A DNA stretch of 64,000 nucleotides from Anaerolineales bacterium (GCA_016744335.1 JADGEO010000005.1:1-64000); one strand, 5' to 3'; shown: positions 51,227 to 61,256, counted from the stretch's first letter. Translations and numbers: made by a program. The notes: generated from the letters alone by a model not told the origin.

Positions 51227-51262
51227 ATGGTGGGGTATAATGAAAGCTGGAGAAAAGTAAAA

Positions 51263-51535
51263 ATGTTAAATAAATTATTTGAAATTATCGAAGACCGTAA
51301 AGCTAATCCTACCGAAAAATCATATACTGCCAGTCTCTTTGCTGAGGGCGAAGATCGTATTTTACAAAAAATAGGTGAAGAAGCAACTGAGGTTATTATT
51401 GCCGCAAAAGGGCAAGGAAATCAACGCATTGTTGAAGAAGTATCTGACCTTTTTTATCATACGCTGGTTTTATTGAGTGAAAAAGGGTTGAAATTAAGTG
51501 ATGTGGAAGATGAATTAAAAAAAAGACATCAATGA
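51263..51535 (+). CDS. hisE: Phosphoribosyl-ATP pyrophosphohydrolase
   Basis: This 90-residue stand-alone HisE performs the second step of histidine synthesis. It has the MazG-like helical core and metal-binding Glu/Asp residues in KIGEEATEVIIAAKG and EEVSDLFYHTLVLL. The ATG at 51263 with a GGAG site is preferred; the in-frame ATG at 51227 lies in the terminator T-run. No other his gene is near. Confidence 0.94.
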   Translation: MLNKLFEIIEDRKANPTEKSYTASLFAEGEDRILQKIGEEATEVIIAAKGQGNQRIVEEVSDLFYHTLVLLSEKGLKLSDVEDELKKRHQ

Positions 51536-51582
51536 CGCGTATTTTTTACGCAATAGACTTTATCAGAAATTAAGGTTAAGCC

Positions 51583-51634
51583 GCTAGGATACCCCGTTCC
51601 CTTGAAGGGAACGGGGTATCCTAGCTTATTTTTT
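51583..51634 (+). terminator. Strong intrinsic terminator of hisE
   Basis: GCTAGGATACCCCGTTCCC pairs perfectly with GGGAACGGGGTATCCTAGC around a 5-nt loop, followed by TTATTTTTTAT. The core is the same as in the terminator at 19199-19228. Confidence 0.92.
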
Positions 51635-51708
51635 ATAGGCTCTAATATACAACACAAGTTGAAATAACTAAAATCTCGAAAACTCTAACAACCTCAAGGG
51701 AATTTAAA

Positions 51709-52740
51709 ATGCAGAAAAAAATCATCATCTTCGATGTAGATGGCGTTCTCATCGAATCACATGGATACCATCAAGCCTTTAAAGATACTGTTCGAATCGG
51801 CGCAAAAGAATTGGGGTTTGATGTTAATCTTTCAGATGACGACATAGCTCAATTTGAGGGCATGGGCATTTCTAGTGAGTGGCATTCATCTGCCGCATGT
51901 ATGGCGGTGCTGTTGATTAACGGCACGTTCGATTTAGCCCCTCTCTTCGCGTCTATTGCCAAAGAGCAAGCTAAAATTCCCGTTCGTATCCGTTTAGAGC
52001 GAGCGGTTAAACGCATGGCAAAAGAAGCAGGCGTTGACCCCGCGCGCCCAGTTGCCATCATCCAAAACAGTGAGACCATTCAATCTTTTCCTTTTGACAT
52101 TTTTCAGGAAATGATTTTAGGCAGTTTAGGGTTTGAAGAAATTTACGGGATAAAATCTTCGCTAGGTGTAGAAAGTTATCTTTATGAATATGATAAGCCT
52201 TTGCTCAGTGCGAGTTCTAAAAATGGGCTTTTTGAGTGGCTCCAAAAACATGAGCGCGGCTGTGCTATTATGACCAATCGCCCTACACGCGAGATGCCTG
52301 ATGCAAAATATGCACAGAAACTAACAGGGCTGGATGAAATCCCTGTATCGGGATATGGTGAGATGGGCTGGCTGGCAGAAAAGTTTGGTGGCGAGGCGGC
52401 CAATTACTCAAAACCTTCGCCAATTCATGCGTTGTCGGCAGTTTTAGCGAGTTTTGGTAAAGAATCGAATCAATCTTTGCTAGAAGCCCACGCCGCAAGC
52501 AAAGGTGAATTCTCTGAGGATATTATGCGCTTAGATGGCTATGAATTTTGGGTTTTTGAAGATACCCCTGCCGGCATTATCAGCGGAGGAGCAATGGGAG
52601 AATTGTTATGCGGTCAGGGACTAAATGTAAAAGTAAATAAATTTGGCATCACAAGTTCGCCCGTTAAAGCAAGGTATTTAAAAGCACAGGGGGCGCAAGT
52701 TTTTGAGAATGTTGACATTGCATTGGACGAAATACTCTGA
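51709..52740 (+). CDS. HAD-superfamily hydrolase with large cap
   Basis: This 343-residue protein has HAD motif I (IIIFDVDGVLIESHGYHQAF), a long helical cap, a motif II candidate (CAIMTNRPTRE) and motif IV (FWVFEDTPAGIISG). It is longer than common phosphoglycolate phosphatases. The substrate is unknown. It lies 75 bp upstream of secA. Confidence 0.82.
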   Translation: MQKKIIIFDVDGVLIESHGYHQAFKDTVRIGAKELGFDVNLSDDDIAQFEGMGISSEWHSSAACMAVLLINGTFDLAPLFASIAKEQAKIPVRIRLERAVKRMAKEAGVDPARPVAIIQNSETIQSFPFDIFQEMILGSLGFEEIYGIKSSLGVESYLYEYDKPLLSASSKNGLFEWLQKHERGCAIMTNRPTREMPDAKYAQKLTGLDEIPVSGYGEMGWLAEKFGGEAANYSKPSPIHALSAVLASFGKESNQSLLEAHAASKGEFSEDIMRLDGYEFWVFEDTPAGIISGGAMGELLCGQGLNVKVNKFGITSSPVKARYLKAQGAQVFENVDIALDEIL

Positions 52741-52815
52741 GCGCATCGTTAATAAAACCCCAATACCCCCATCTCTTTCTCTCTGTTATAATCGCCCCTT
52801 GAGAGGAACCCAACT

Positions 52816-55800
52816 ATGTTAAAGAAATTTGTAAATATCTTCGGGGGCGACCCCAACCAAAAACGAATAGATGAGCTTGCCCTCATCGTAGATGACATTA
52901 ACGCGCTAGAGCCAGATTTTGAAAAGCTCAGCGATGCTGAGTTACGCGCCAAAACAGATGAATTCCGTGCGAAAATTCAAGATGCAGTAGAAGGTATCGA
53001 AGATAAAGACGAGTATTTTCGCCTAGAACAAGAAGTGCTTGACGAAATCACGTACGAAGCCTTCGCCACTGTGCGTGAAGCATCCAAACGCACCTTGGGC
53101 ATGCGTCATTACGATGTCCAGTTAATTGGCGGAATTACGATACATCGCGGTGAAATTGCAGAAATGAAAACGGGAGAGGGGAAAACCCTCAGTGCGACTT
53201 TGCCCGTATACTTAAACGCATTAACGGGACGTGGGCTTCACCTCATCACCGTGAACGATTACCTCGCCAGACGTGACCCGCGCTGGATGGGTCCCATTTA
53301 TCATTTTCTTGGTCTCAGTGTGGGGATTCTACAATCTGCCGCGACCACAGAACACGGGAAGAAAGCCTATCTCTACGACCCCGAAAAAGAATCATCTCAA
53401 GAAGACCAACATCAGCTTAAATTAGTAGACCGCAAATTGGCGTATTCAGCCGATATTACCTACGGTACAAATAACGAATTCGGCTTCGATTATCTCCGCG
53501 ACAATATGGCGATGGAATACGAAAAACGAGTTCAGCGGGGACATTATTTTGCCATTATTGATGAGGTCGACAACGTCCTCATTGATGAAGCCCGCACCCC
53601 GCTCATTATCTCTGGACCCGCCCAAATTGATATGGGCGACTATACGCGTATGGCAAATGTTGCCAGAAACTTGCGCGAAGAAGATTATGAGCTTAATGAG
53701 AAAAACCGAAGTATTTCCCTCACCGAAATTGGTATTGTTCATGCTGAAGAATTACTCGGTGAACCTATGAGTGACCCCGACCGACCTGAAGATGTCACGC
53801 CTGAACAGGCGCAAATTATGGCTTATCTTGAACAAGCCCTTCGTGCAGAATACCTTTTTAAGCGAAATAAAGATTATCTCATTCAGGGTGGTAAAGCCAT
53901 TATTGTAGACCAAAGCACAGGTCGTCAAATGCCAGGTAGAAGATGGTCAGATGGTTTGCATCAAGCCGTAGAAGCAAAAGAAGGCGTAGAAATTGAACCT
54001 GAAACCGTCACCTACGCAACTGTTACTCTGCAAAACTATTATCGAATGTACGAAAAACTCTCAGGTATGACAGGCACAGCGCTAACAGAAGCCGAAGAGT
54101 TTTCTAAAATCTATAGCCTCGAAGTTTTGCCCATCCCGACCAACTTAGATCATCAATCTGCTAGCAATAATTATGCTTTGGATGCACGCACCGCAAAAGA
54201 AGAATATACGGGATATGAATATACTTATTATGTCCCTGAAAATTCTCCAGAAGATACGATTGGGGAACTTTGGAAACGCAAAGATTACCCTGATTCTATC
54301 TACAGAACCGTAGAAGCAAAATTACGTGCCATAGTCAAAGAAGCGGCGCATTTCTATATTCTTGGCAGACCGCAATTGATAGGGACAACCTCCGTAGAAT
54401 CATCTGATTTATTATCGAGCCGATTGCGCGCAGAGCCCGTGCGCCGCCTTCTACAGAGCTTGCTCATCCGCCATATTTGGATGAAAAAAAACGACCGCAT
54501 AGAAGATGGGCGTGCTATTAAAGAATTACAGCCCCTGTATGTCCCGCTCGAAACGCTCACACCTAAAAAACTGCGCGAGTTTGCAAATCCCCTTGATTTA
54601 AATATCAGCCTTAATGCTGTTGAAAATCTCGGCACTTTGCTTTATCTCTTAGATTTAGAAGAAAAAGATTCAGAAAGACTCCAGAACCTAATTAAAGGCG
54701 GTGTTCCGCATCAGGTTCTAAATGCTCGCAAGCATACCGAAGAATCGCAAATTATTGCTGGGGCGGGAGCTTTTGGCGCAGTCACTATCGCAACAAATAT
54801 GGCTGGGCGTGGCGTAGACATTAAGCTCGGCGGCGATATTGCCGAAGAAATTCTCTCCACCGTCAATCGCGTTTTACGCAAAAACGATGTTGAAAATGCT
54901 TACAACCTCACACTCGAAGAACAACGCCAAGTTCTGCTCCAGCGAGACGATATAGATTACGGCATTTACGAAACAGAAATCAAACATTTCCTCCAATACT
55001 TTGAAGAAATGGAGCACGTTAAAGCGGTAGGCGGACTCCACGTTATCGGCTCAGAACGGCACGATGCACGCCGCATAGATAATCAGCTACGCGGTCGTGC
55101 TGGTAGGCAGGGCGACCCTGGCTCCTCGCGTTTCTTCCTCTCTCTCGAAGATGATTTAATGCGTCTTTTTGGGGGTGAGCAAGTTGGCAATCTCATGCAA
55201 CGTCTCAGTGTAGACGATACGCTCCCCCTTGAAAACAAAATTGTCTCTAATATCATCGAGCAGTCCCAGCATCGCGTTGAAGGGGCAAACTTTGACACCC
55301 GTGAACATTTACTTGATTACGATAATGTGCTCAACAATCAGCGTGAAAAAATTTACGCTCAACGCGATCGTATCTTCCTTAAGGACGATCTCAGCGAAGA
55401 TATTGCCGATATGCTCCGTGTGGATGTAGTAAAACGCGTCCACACTACGCTAGATGATGATTTTGAAAGCGAAACCCCGTGGGCATTATTGGCATGGACA
55501 AGCGGCGTTCAACCCTCCTTCATGGATAGCAAGGACAAGATTTTCCCCTCCTTCACCATGAGATTGCTCCTTGATGAAATAGAAGAAGCCGAAAGAGAGG
55601 GAAGCTCCCCGCAAGAAGCCATGCTTAATTTGCTTGGTGAAGTTATCGAATCTGAGCAAGAGCATATTTTCAAGGCTATCGAAACCGCCGTTTATAGCAC
55701 CAGCGACTCCATTGAGAGTCTCATCGAAACCCGCTACGATTTACTCGATACCTTCATCCAAAATCAAAATGATAGTGAAGAACTCCAACGTCCCCAAGAC

Positions 55801-56874
55801 GTTTTAGACAACCTCAACGGCGCGCTTGGTATGCGCCTAACCCTTAGCAAAAATCAACTTCGCATTCTCATGGAAGATGCCTACGACCTCGAAGATGAAC
55901 TACGTGAAAAAATAGCCATCCAACTCAATTTCGCCAATATCAAACGTATGGTTGCTACAATCGAATATCGTTTGGGTGAAGTGCTTGATGTGAACGCCAA
56001 TCAACTCGCTGAAATGGAGTGGAATGAAATCGAAGAAGAAGTTATTTCAGCTACCAACCAAGCCCTTAAAACGCACCTAGAGTCCATGATGGGGGAGGAC
56101 GGCAATCTTGCTAAAGACCTCACCAAAGCCATTAAGCAGGAGCATGTTGAAGTTTGGAACGATACGACAAAAATTCGCCTACTTTTGGGGCTGTCGCAGG
56201 GGATTATCACCGGTTTCGACCCGCGCACCCATCGTCAGGTCCAACAAAAAATTGTCCGTTTCAGATATATCTACCGAGCCGCCCAAGCTTTAGAAGATGC
56301 TGAGCCAGAAAATCTAATCGCCGACGTGATGGAACATTTTGCACAAGCGGAAGAGAAGTTAGAAAACGCGTGGGGCGATGTGAGATTTAGAGAAGGAGCA
56401 ACTGCCGCTTCGCTCGTAGATTTAGACTTGCCAGCCAACTTATTAGCAGAGGAGCATGCCCAAACACCCCCTGCCAAACTGCCCGAAGAGCAACGTGCCA
56501 TCGTCATCAAGGCGCTCGGCGAAAAACGGATGCTTGAAATTCAGCGTCACCTTTTGCTCAAAGCGATTACCGACCAATGGGTAGAATACCTAACAAAGGT
56601 AGAAGCCTTGCGTGTTTCAATTGGCTTGGAGGCTTACGCCCAGCGTGACCCGCTGGTACAATATAGGCGCAAAGCCTCTGAGATGTTCAACCTTTTGCTC
56701 GATGATGTTCGTGCGCAAGTCGTTAGCCGCGTTTTTGCTTACCTACCTCGCCGTTGGGATGCAAAACCCATCGGCACCGTAGACGTAGTGCTTTCGCCAA
56801 GTATAGCGAAAGGAAAAACTGAGAAAGAAAAGAAAAAACGAAAACGGCATAAAAAATCTCGCAAGAGGCATTAG
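52816..56874 (+). CDS. secA: Enlarged protein translocase ATPase SecA
   Basis: The motor of Sec export. Motor motifs are intact: Walker A AEMKTGEGKTLSAT (Lys123), DEVDNVLIDEARTPLIISG (about 249), ATNMAGRGVDIKLGG (about 660) and LRGRAGRQGDPGSSRFFLS (about 760). At 1352 residues it is roughly 450 longer than E. coli SecA. Extra sequence lies between LIGTTSVESSDLLSSRL and GVPHQVLNARKHTEE, and in the helical C-terminal half (about 880-1230). The usual C-terminal zinc motif (CxCxSG...CC/CH) is absent; the protein ends in a Lys/Arg-rich tail. AGGA precedes the start. Confidence 0.94.
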   Translation: MLKKFVNIFGGDPNQKRIDELALIVDDINALEPDFEKLSDAELRAKTDEFRAKIQDAVEGIEDKDEYFRLEQEVLDEITYEAFATVREASKRTLGMRHYDVQLIGGITIHRGEIAEMKTGEGKTLSATLPVYLNALTGRGLHLITVNDYLARRDPRWMGPIYHFLGLSVGILQSAATTEHGKKAYLYDPEKESSQEDQHQLKLVDRKLAYSADITYGTNNEFGFDYLRDNMAMEYEKRVQRGHYFAIIDEVDNVLIDEARTPLIISGPAQIDMGDYTRMANVARNLREEDYELNEKNRSISLTEIGIVHAEELLGEPMSDPDRPEDVTPEQAQIMAYLEQALRAEYLFKRNKDYLIQGGKAIIVDQSTGRQMPGRRWSDGLHQAVEAKEGVEIEPETVTYATVTLQNYYRMYEKLSGMTGTALTEAEEFSKIYSLEVLPIPTNLDHQSASNNYALDARTAKEEYTGYEYTYYVPENSPEDTIGELWKRKDYPDSIYRTVEAKLRAIVKEAAHFYILGRPQLIGTTSVESSDLLSSRLRAEPVRRLLQSLLIRHIWMKKNDRIEDGRAIKELQPLYVPLETLTPKKLREFANPLDLNISLNAVENLGTLLYLLDLEEKDSERLQNLIKGGVPHQVLNARKHTEESQIIAGAGAFGAVTIATNMAGRGVDIKLGGDIAEEILSTVNRVLRKNDVENAYNLTLEEQRQVLLQRDDIDYGIYETEIKHFLQYFEEMEHVKAVGGLHVIGSERHDARRIDNQLRGRAGRQGDPGSSRFFLSLEDDLMRLFGGEQVGNLMQRLSVDDTLPLENKIVSNIIEQSQHRVEGANFDTREHLLDYDNVLNNQREKIYAQRDRIFLKDDLSEDIADMLRVDVVKRVHTTLDDDFESETPWALLAWTSGVQPSFMDSKDKIFPSFTMRLLLDEIEEAEREGSSPQEAMLNLLGEVIESEQEHIFKAIETAVYSTSDSIESLIETRYDLLDTFIQNQNDSEELQRPQDVLDNLNGALGMRLTLSKNQLRILMEDAYDLEDELREKIAIQLNFANIKRMVATIEYRLGEVLDVNANQLAEMEWNEIEEEVISATNQALKTHLESMMGEDGNLAKDLTKAIKQEHVEVWNDTTKIRLLLGLSQGIITGFDPRTHRQVQQKIVRFRYIYRAAQALEDAEPENLIADVMEHFAQAEEKLENAWGDVRFREGATAASLVDLDLPANLLAEEHAQTPPAKLPEEQRAIVIKALGEKRMLEIQRHLLLKAITDQWVEYLTKVEALRVSIGLEAYAQRDPLVQYRRKASEMFNLLLDDVRAQVVSRVFAYLPRRWDAKPIGTVDVVLSPSIAKGKTEKEKKKRKRHKKSRKRH

Positions 56875-56925
56875 GGAGTAGATTCGTAAAGCAGATATTT
56901 CTTCTTTGCTTTCAACCCATAAAAA

Positions 56926-57969
56926 ATGGAACCATCCTACGCACCAACATCCTCACTAAATATCTTTCTTGTCCTTCCAAAGGCAGAATTGCACCGCCAT
57001 TTGGAAGGTTCTTTACGCATCGAAACAATGCTAGATATTGCGCGAGAGCATGGATTGACAGTGCCCGTGAGCATTTTGCGTTTGGCGGGCTTGGTACAAA
57101 TCGGGGATGATGAACCGTATAATTTTACTAATTTTCTTGAAAAATTCAAAACGCTTAGACTTTTCTACCGCTCCTCCGAAGTGATTGAGCGCGTTACACG
57201 CGAAGCAGTTGAAGATGCGGCACGCGATAATGTGCGCTATATGGAATTACGCTTTACGCCAGTTGCCTTAAGTCGTGTAGAAAACTTTCCTCTCCAAGAT
57301 GTGATGAGTTGGGTTTGTGATAGCGCAAATAAAACAGCAAAAAAATTTGGCATTGATGTAAAGCTGATAGCCAGTGTGAATCGTCATGAAAGCCCAGAAA
57401 TGGCAGAGCAAGTGGCACAGTTGGCTGTAGATATGAAAGATAAAGGCATTGTAGGCTTAGATATTGCAGGAAACGAAAATGATTTTCCTGCCAAACCTTT
57501 TGCGCCAATTTTCCGAGAAGCAAAAGAAGCAGGTCTTAAAACCACCGTCCATGCAGGGGAGTGGGGCGGTGCTGAAAATGTGCGAGAAGCAATCGAAATT
57601 TTAGGTGCAGACAGAATTGGTCATGGGGTACGCGTTTTAGAAGATGAGAATGTGGTTGCCTTAGCAAAAGAACGTGGGACAGTTTTTGAAGTTTGTCCAA
57701 CCAGCAATCATCAATCTGGTGTTGTTCCTGAATTGGAAAAACACCCCTTAGCCAAAATGATTGAATCTGGTTTGATAACAACGATCAATACCGATGACCC
57801 TAGTATCTCGAGAATTTCTCTGACCAGTGAGTTTCAAATGGCAAGTGAGAAGCTCGGGCTTTCTATGTTGGCACTTAAAAAACAGACACTAAATGCGGTT
57901 AACGCAGCTTTTGTTTCAGAAGAAGAAAGAGAGAGACTTGTCAAAGAGTTCAAAAAGGGGTTAGAATAA
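56926..57969 (+). CDS. add: Adenosine deaminase
   Basis: This 347-residue TIM-barrel metal enzyme deaminates adenosine to inosine. Conserved motifs are PKAELHRHLEGSLR (HxH zinc ligands), TVHAGEWGGAENVREAI (His and Glu), RIGHGVRVLED and TINTDDPSIS (Asp-Asp). The N terminus has no strong ribosome binding site, but the start must precede the HxH at residues 22-24. It follows secA by 50 bp. Confidence 0.93.
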   Translation: MEPSYAPTSSLNIFLVLPKAELHRHLEGSLRIETMLDIAREHGLTVPVSILRLAGLVQIGDDEPYNFTNFLEKFKTLRLFYRSSEVIERVTREAVEDAARDNVRYMELRFTPVALSRVENFPLQDVMSWVCDSANKTAKKFGIDVKLIASVNRHESPEMAEQVAQLAVDMKDKGIVGLDIAGNENDFPAKPFAPIFREAKEAGLKTTVHAGEWGGAENVREAIEILGADRIGHGVRVLEDENVVALAKERGTVFEVCPTSNHQSGVVPELEKHPLAKMIESGLITTINTDDPSISRISLTSEFQMASEKLGLSMLALKKQTLNAVNAAFVSEEERERLVKEFKKGLE

Positions 57970-58267
57970 GGGCATCCCCATCCCAACCTTCCCTCTAATG
58001 GGAAGAGACTATGGAAATAATCAGTTAGGACAACAAAGGCGCACCTTTGGGTTCTTCCATCTTTAGAGAAATTTATTAAGATGGAGAGAGCGCAGAGGTT
58101 TTTTTGTTTTTATTGCGAGAACTGCATTGCATCTGCTTTTAGATGCGTTGCAGTTCGGGTTCAAAAAAACACGCGTATTCTTACAAAACCCGATGTGCAA
58201 CGCATTTTTCAAATGCAACGCACATCTAATATGATGACGACCAGTACGAAAGCTAAAGGAGTTAGAC
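57970..58267 (+). promoter_or_regulatory. Structured leader of acnA with competing hairpins
   Basis: Hairpin 1 has arms 58122-58134 and 58141-58153, 13 nt with two mismatches. Hairpin 2 has arms 58192-58207 and 58211-58226, 16 nt with an internal loop. The 3' arm of hairpin 1 and the 5' arm of hairpin 2 can pair with each other over 17 nt (58145-58161 with 58187-58203, two mismatches), giving mutually exclusive folds. Near 57970-58010 is a fragment of the dispersed CCTTCCC repeat. Part of hairpin 2 recurs at the window end, so a repeat origin is also possible. Confidence 0.5.
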
Positions 58268-60967
58268 ATGACCCAAGATAATTTCAATGCCCGTGACACC
58301 CTCAAAACAGAAGGTGGCGAGTACACTTTTTATCGACTAGATGCCCTTGAAAAAGAAGGTTTAGTTGACCTAAAGAAACTCCCCTTTTCGATTCGCGTTT
58401 TGCTCGAATCTGCCCTCCGCCAAGTGGATGGGAAAGGGATTACCGCCGATGATGTAAAACGCATAGCGGCATGGACACCGAATGGTGAACGCCCCGGCAT
58501 CCCTTTCAAACCCTCGCGCGTGGTGATGCAAGATTTCACCGGCGTGCCCGCAGTCGTAGATTTAGCCGCAATTCGCTCTGCAGTAGACCGTCTCGGCGGG
58601 GATGCTTCTAGCGTGAATCCGCTGGTACCGGTCGATTTGATTATTGACCACTCGGTACAGGTTGACTTTTTCGCCACACCCGATGCCGCACAGCGCAATA
58701 CCGAAATCGAATATCAGCGCAATAAAGAACGCTACGAATTCCTAAAATGGGGTCAAAATGCTTTCAAAAACTTCCGCGTTGTGCCACCCTCCACTGGAAT
58801 TATTCATCAAGTAAACCTCGAACATCTCAGCGATTGTGTTCCCGCCCGTGAAATTGATGGCGAGTTGCAAGCCTTCGCCGATACCCTCGTTGGCACAGAC
58901 TCCCATACCGTGATGATTAACGGTCTTGGCGTTCTCGGCTGGGGCGTTGGCGGAATCGAAGCAGAAGCCGCCATGCTCGGACAACCCATCGACATGCTCC
59001 TCCCAGACGTGGTTGGCTTCAAATTAACGGGCGAAATGCCCGAAGGCGCAACCGCCACCGATTTGGCACTCACCGCTGTTCAGATGCTTCGCCAAAAAGG
59101 CGTTATTGCCAAATTTGTTGAGTTTTATGGTCCCGGGCTTGATTCTATGCCTCTTTCAGACCGTGCAACGGTTGCCAATATGGCACCCGAATATGGTGCA
59201 ACGATGGGCTTCTTCCCTGTTGACGAAGAGACTCTTAATTATATGCGTCTCACTGGTCGCTCCGAAGAGACGATTGCGCGCACAAAAGCCTACCTTACAG
59301 AACAAGGCTTATTCCGTACCACCAGCACCCCCGACCCCGAATACACCTCCACCCTCGAACTCGACCTCGCTACCGTTGTGCCATCGTTGGCGGGACCCAA
59401 GCGTCCCCAAGATCGAATCGCCCTATCCGATATGAAATCTGAGTTCAATAAGGCACTCAGAGCCGAAGAAGGGCTGCACGGTTTCGGTCTATCCGAAGAA
59501 GAAACGAAGAAAACCGCCACTGTCGGCACAAATGGCGAGAGCTACGAAATGGGTCACGGCGCAGTAACAATTGCCGCGATTACATCCTGCACAAACACAT
59601 CGAACCCCTCAGTTTTGGTTGGGGCGGGATTGCTGGCAAAGAAAGCACTCGAACTCGGCTTAAATGTTGCTCCCCAAGTCAAAACTTCGCTCGCACCCGG
59701 CTCACGAGTGGTCACAGAATATCTAAAACAAGCAAATCTTATAGAGCCGCTCGCCAAGCTAGGCTTCGGTGTTGTCGGATTCGGCTGTACAACCTGCATC
59801 GGCAATTCGGGTCCGCTCCCCAGCGAAGTGGCAAAAGCGATCACCAGCGAAGACCTGATTGTTTCGGCAGTTTCATCGGCAAACCGCAACTTTGCGGGGC
59901 GCGTACACGCCTTGGTGCAAGCCCATTATCTGGCATCCCCTCCACTCGTGGTCGCCTACGCGCTGGCTGGCACGGTCGATATCGACCTCGCCACCGAGCC
60001 AATCGGCACGGGCAAAGATGGCAATCCCGTTTATCTCAAGGATATTTGGCCCTCCACAAAAGAGATTATGGAGGTGGTCAGTGCGAGCGTGAAATCTGAG
60101 ATGTTCACAGAAAAATATGCCGAAGTTTTTGCGGGCGATGATTTGTGGAGAGGGATTAGCGTGAGCGAGGGCGATATTTACGAGTGGGATGAGGCTTCAA
60201 CGTATATCCATCACCCACCATTTTTCCAAAACGTGACCCTAGACTTGCCACCGATTGAGAACATCGAAGCGGCGAGAGTCTTGGCACTGCTAAAAGACTC
60301 CATCACGACCGATCATATTTCACCCGCTGGGAATATCCCCGCTGACGGACCTGCTGGAAAATATCTGCAATCTCGCGGCGTAAAAGTGAGCGATTTCAAC
60401 TCCTTCGGCTCGCGTCGCGGCAACGATTTAGTCATGGTGCGCGGTACTTTTGCCAATATCCGCCTAAGAAATCAACTTCTGGACGATGTAGAAGGTGGTT
60501 ATACCCGAAATCTGCTTGATGATAGCAAGACATCCATCTTTGATGCTTCTGTCAAATATGCTGAAAATGACATCCCACTAGTCGTGCTGGCTGGTGCGCT
60601 CTACGGAAACGGCTCCAGCCGCGATTGGGCGGCAAAAGGGACACATCTGCTCGGCGTGGAGGCGGTCATCGCCAAATCCTTCGAGCGCATCCACCGCTCC
60701 AATCTGGTTGGGATGGGCGTACTGCCCCTCCAATTTGCGGATGGTGAAAGCTACGAATCGCTTGGGCTGACAGGGGAAGAGACTTTCAGTATTGCGGGCT
60801 TGAGCAACGACATGAAGCCGCTGAGTGATGTGACGGTTGTTGCGACTTCTTTGGACGGCTCTAAAAAAGAGTTTACGGCGAAGGCTTTGCTGAATACTGA
60901 GATTGAAGTTGAGTATTATCGCAATGGCGGTATTTTGCATACGGTGTTGAGGAATATGGTGCGGTAA
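58268..60967 (+). CDS. acnA: Aconitate hydratase A
   Basis: This 899-residue TCA-cycle enzyme interconverts citrate and isocitrate. The 4Fe-4S ligands are Cys441 (AITSCTNTSNPS), Cys507 and Cys510 (GFGCTTCIGNSG). VGTDSHTVMINGLGVLGWGV and the C-terminal GSSRDWAAKGT are family signatures. Length fits the AcnA/IRP-type. Members can bind RNA when the cluster is lost. GGAG precedes the start, and a structured leader lies upstream. Confidence 0.97.
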   Translation: MTQDNFNARDTLKTEGGEYTFYRLDALEKEGLVDLKKLPFSIRVLLESALRQVDGKGITADDVKRIAAWTPNGERPGIPFKPSRVVMQDFTGVPAVVDLAAIRSAVDRLGGDASSVNPLVPVDLIIDHSVQVDFFATPDAAQRNTEIEYQRNKERYEFLKWGQNAFKNFRVVPPSTGIIHQVNLEHLSDCVPAREIDGELQAFADTLVGTDSHTVMINGLGVLGWGVGGIEAEAAMLGQPIDMLLPDVVGFKLTGEMPEGATATDLALTAVQMLRQKGVIAKFVEFYGPGLDSMPLSDRATVANMAPEYGATMGFFPVDEETLNYMRLTGRSEETIARTKAYLTEQGLFRTTSTPDPEYTSTLELDLATVVPSLAGPKRPQDRIALSDMKSEFNKALRAEEGLHGFGLSEEETKKTATVGTNGESYEMGHGAVTIAAITSCTNTSNPSVLVGAGLLAKKALELGLNVAPQVKTSLAPGSRVVTEYLKQANLIEPLAKLGFGVVGFGCTTCIGNSGPLPSEVAKAITSEDLIVSAVSSANRNFAGRVHALVQAHYLASPPLVVAYALAGTVDIDLATEPIGTGKDGNPVYLKDIWPSTKEIMEVVSASVKSEMFTEKYAEVFAGDDLWRGISVSEGDIYEWDEASTYIHHPPFFQNVTLDLPPIENIEAARVLALLKDSITTDHISPAGNIPADGPAGKYLQSRGVKVSDFNSFGSRRGNDLVMVRGTFANIRLRNQLLDDVEGGYTRNLLDDSKTSIFDASVKYAENDIPLVVLAGALYGNGSSRDWAAKGTHLLGVEAVIAKSFERIHRSNLVGMGVLPLQFADGESYESLGLTGEETFSIAGLSNDMKPLSDVTVVATSLDGSKKEFTAKALLNTEIEVEYYRNGGILHTVLRNMVR

Positions 60968-60973
60968 AGAACC

Positions 60974-61058
60974 AGACTACAAAAGTCTTCAAGACTTTTG
61001 TAGTCTCTCGTTTGCAAAGAAGAATCCCTCCGAGATTTTTGGTCTCGGAGGGATTTTT
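60974..61058 (+). terminator. Double hairpin terminator of acnA
   Basis: The first stem AGACTACAAAAGTCT (60974-60988) pairs exactly with 60992-61006. The second stem ATCCCTCCGAGA (61024-61035) pairs with TCTCGGAGGGAT (61043-61054), followed by TTTT. The second is a standard intrinsic terminator. Confidence 0.9.
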
Positions 61059-61063
61059 GATTA

Positions 61064-61256
61064 ATACCGCACGGACGTGAACATCCACGCTCATAGCTCA
61101 ACCCCGCTAAAGCGGACTCTGCAAGCGAGTCGACTTTAGCCGGCTTAAGCCTTTTAGCACGGTCGGTTTACCGCCGTGCGATGGTGGTTTGCAATTTCGT
61201 ATCATTCGTCCAATTCGCGTAATTCCTGTTGAAAAAATCTGCGCGTTCAGCGAAAC
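61064..61256 (+). repeat. Three-hairpin repeat, copy A
   Basis: The copy contains, in order, a CACGGACGTG...CATCCACG stem, CCGCTAAAGCGG, GACTC-TGCAAGC-GAGTC, CGACTTTAG, and GCACGGTCGG/CCGCCGTGC. The tail is ATTCGTCCAATTCGCGTAAT then TTGAAAAAATCTGCGCGTTC. It ends exactly where the stop codon of the next minus-strand gene begins. Confidence 0.85.

Noticed and set aside
58145..58175. tRNA-like T-loop sequence (GGGTTCAAA)
   Set aside because: No acceptor or anticodon stems can be formed around it; it belongs to the acnA leader hairpins.
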